6,531 nt of DNA from an uncultured Klebsiella sp. (lineage in GTDB: Bacteria; Pseudomonadota; Gammaproteobacteria; Enterobacterales; Enterobacteriaceae). Numbering within the stretch: position 1 is the first letter of the stretch; each line of letters starts with the position of its first letter. Under the pieces are notes generated by a model. The model did no database searches, was not told the DNA's origin, and was given only the letters and a program-made list of their open reading frames with translations. The translations under genes were made by a program, and so were the position numbers. Below, in pieces: positions 6,042 through 6,531 of this stretch. The stretch is taken from contig CABUCP010000187.1 of the NCBI GenBank assembly GCA_902490055.1, positions 1-6,531 of the forward strand. Direction: 5' to 3'.

Positions 6042-6302
6042 TCAGGATTCGCTGACCACCACGGTGCCAATTTCCGGGTGACTGAAACTGGCGATTTTAT
6101 CCAGGCGTAGCTCGCGGACGTTACCGGCAAGTTCTACCACCAGATACTCGACATTTTTACGCGAGATAAGATCGTTTGCTTTGGCCTGCAGCTGTTCACC
6201 GTCTTTCAGGGCCAATGTCAACACCAGGTGGTGCTGGCAGGCAAGCTCGAGGTTGTCATAATCATCGCAGTTAATGGGTTGATAAGTATCATTCATTGAC
6301 AT
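6042..6302 (-). CDS. rof: Rho-binding antiterminator Rof (YaeO)
   Basis: A small acidic cytoplasmic protein that binds the Rho hexamer and inhibits Rho-dependent termination; the family has an Sm-like beta-barrel preceded by an acidic helix. Here the acidic N-terminus (residues 10-22, [13 protein letters not shown]) and the beta-rich remainder ending [14 protein letters not shown] are nearly the same as in E. coli Rof. ATG 6302 gives 86 residues and is best placed relative to GGTGA (six bases upstream); ATG 6296 gives the 84-residue form I recall for E. coli. Either start lies inside the end of yaeP (overlap of 14 or 8 bases), so translational coupling is likely. The gene converges on tilS and ends just before a terminator-like hairpin. 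Confidence 0.93.
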   Translation of the reverse strand: MSMNDTYQPINCDDYDNLELACQHHLVLTLALKDGEQLQAKANDLISRKNVEYLVVELAGNVRELRLDKIASFSHPEIGTVVVSES

Positions 6303-6489
6303 AATCGCTCACCAATAAGTTTGCCGCCGCATAAGCGGCCTTCTCCCTGACTGACTCCGAAAGGGCATGATCCGCCGCAACCTCATTTAATACTTTCAAC
6401 ACGCAGCCCAGCGCATCCGGGATATACCCTAAGTCTCCGCTGGCTATTTCCGCATACCGCTTGCGTATTAACTCACAATATTGATCCAC
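6289..6489 (-). CDS. yaeP: YaeP family protein, function unknown
   Basis: A 66-residue, mostly helical, soluble protein (starting [18 protein letters not shown] and ending [13 protein letters not shown]) of the conserved enterobacterial YaeP family, whose function I do not know. The start is GTG 6489: it lies four bases after a perfect AGGAGG (minus strand, 6499-6494) and gives exactly the length I recall for E. coli. An in-frame ATG at 6507 would add six residues but would place that Shine-Dalgarno inside the coding sequence, so it is rejected. Its stop codon region overlaps the rof start, making yaeP-rof a two-gene unit. No membrane segment, signal peptide or metal-binding motif is visible. 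Confidence 0.9.
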   Translation of the reverse strand: MDQYCELIRKRYAEIASGDLGYIPDALGCVLKVLNEVAADHALSESVREKAAYAAANLLVSDYVNE

Positions 6490-6493
6490 ATGC

Positions 6494-6499
6494 CCTCCT
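6494..6499 (-). promoter_or_regulatory. ribosome binding site deciding the yaeP GTG start
   Basis: AGGAGG on the minus strand sits four bases before GTG 6489. Overlapping that GTG is an out-of-frame ATG (6491) that opens only a very short frame, and an in-frame ATG lies upstream of the site at 6507. The position of the Shine-Dalgarno supports GTG as the true start. Confidence 0.75.
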
Positions 6500-6531
6500 G
6501 TCAGCATTCTGACTTAACCGTGGGATGCAAG

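Noticed and set aside
6513..6531. TTGCAT on the minus strand as -35 of a yaeP promoter
   Set aside because: No acceptable -10 lies 16-18 bases downstream, and the region continues beyond the window, so a promoter cannot be supported.

Overview
The window looks like chromosomal DNA from an enterobacterium, most likely of the Klebsiella/Raoultella/Enterobacter type. The order ldcC - yaeR - tilS followed by the convergent pair rof - yaeP is the same as I recall in Escherichia coli, and the predicted proteins closely resemble their E. coli counterparts. Coding GC is high, and a large secreted family-19 chitinase sits just upstream of ldcC, where E. coli K-12 has none (there accA lies directly upstream of ldcC). 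I cannot fix the genus from sequence reading alone.

Layout: bases 1-147 are non-coding, start with two runs of T, and end in a good ribosome binding site. Bases 148-1959 encode an exported multidomain chitinase: signal peptide, N-terminal extension, GH19 catalytic domain, cysteine-containing spacer, acidic Thr/Pro linker, PKD-like Ig domain, second acidic linker, and a C-terminal CBM5/12 chitin-binding domain. The 100-base gap before ldcC is dense in signals: two extended -10 candidates, a perfect 21-base palindrome and a 13-base palindrome next to the Shine-Dalgarno sequence. Bases 2060-4198 encode the constitutive-type lysine decarboxylase LdcC. After a 62-base gap comes yaeR (4261-4650), a small VOC/glyoxalase-fold metalloprotein, and after a 69-base gap tilS (tRNA-Ile lysidine synthetase, 4720-6021). 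The two short gaps flanking yaeR share a degenerate 23-base element.

On the minus strand, yaeP (6289-6489) and rof (6042-6302) overlap and form a translationally linked pair running toward tilS. A strong GC-rich hairpin containing the tilS stop codon lies between the convergent tilS and rof ends and probably terminates the rof transcript.

How the genes work together: ldcC, yaeR and tilS are co-directional and closely spaced, so they probably share transcripts. LdcC converts lysine to cadaverine, and TilS uses lysine to modify the tRNA that reads AUA codons. Rof inhibits the transcription terminator Rho. The chitinase is functionally separate and is the accessory part of the window. I see no CRISPR array, insertion sequence, tRNA/rRNA gene or prophage. 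I also see no convincing unknown multi-gene system. The interesting points are the chitinase architecture and the structured intergenic gaps.
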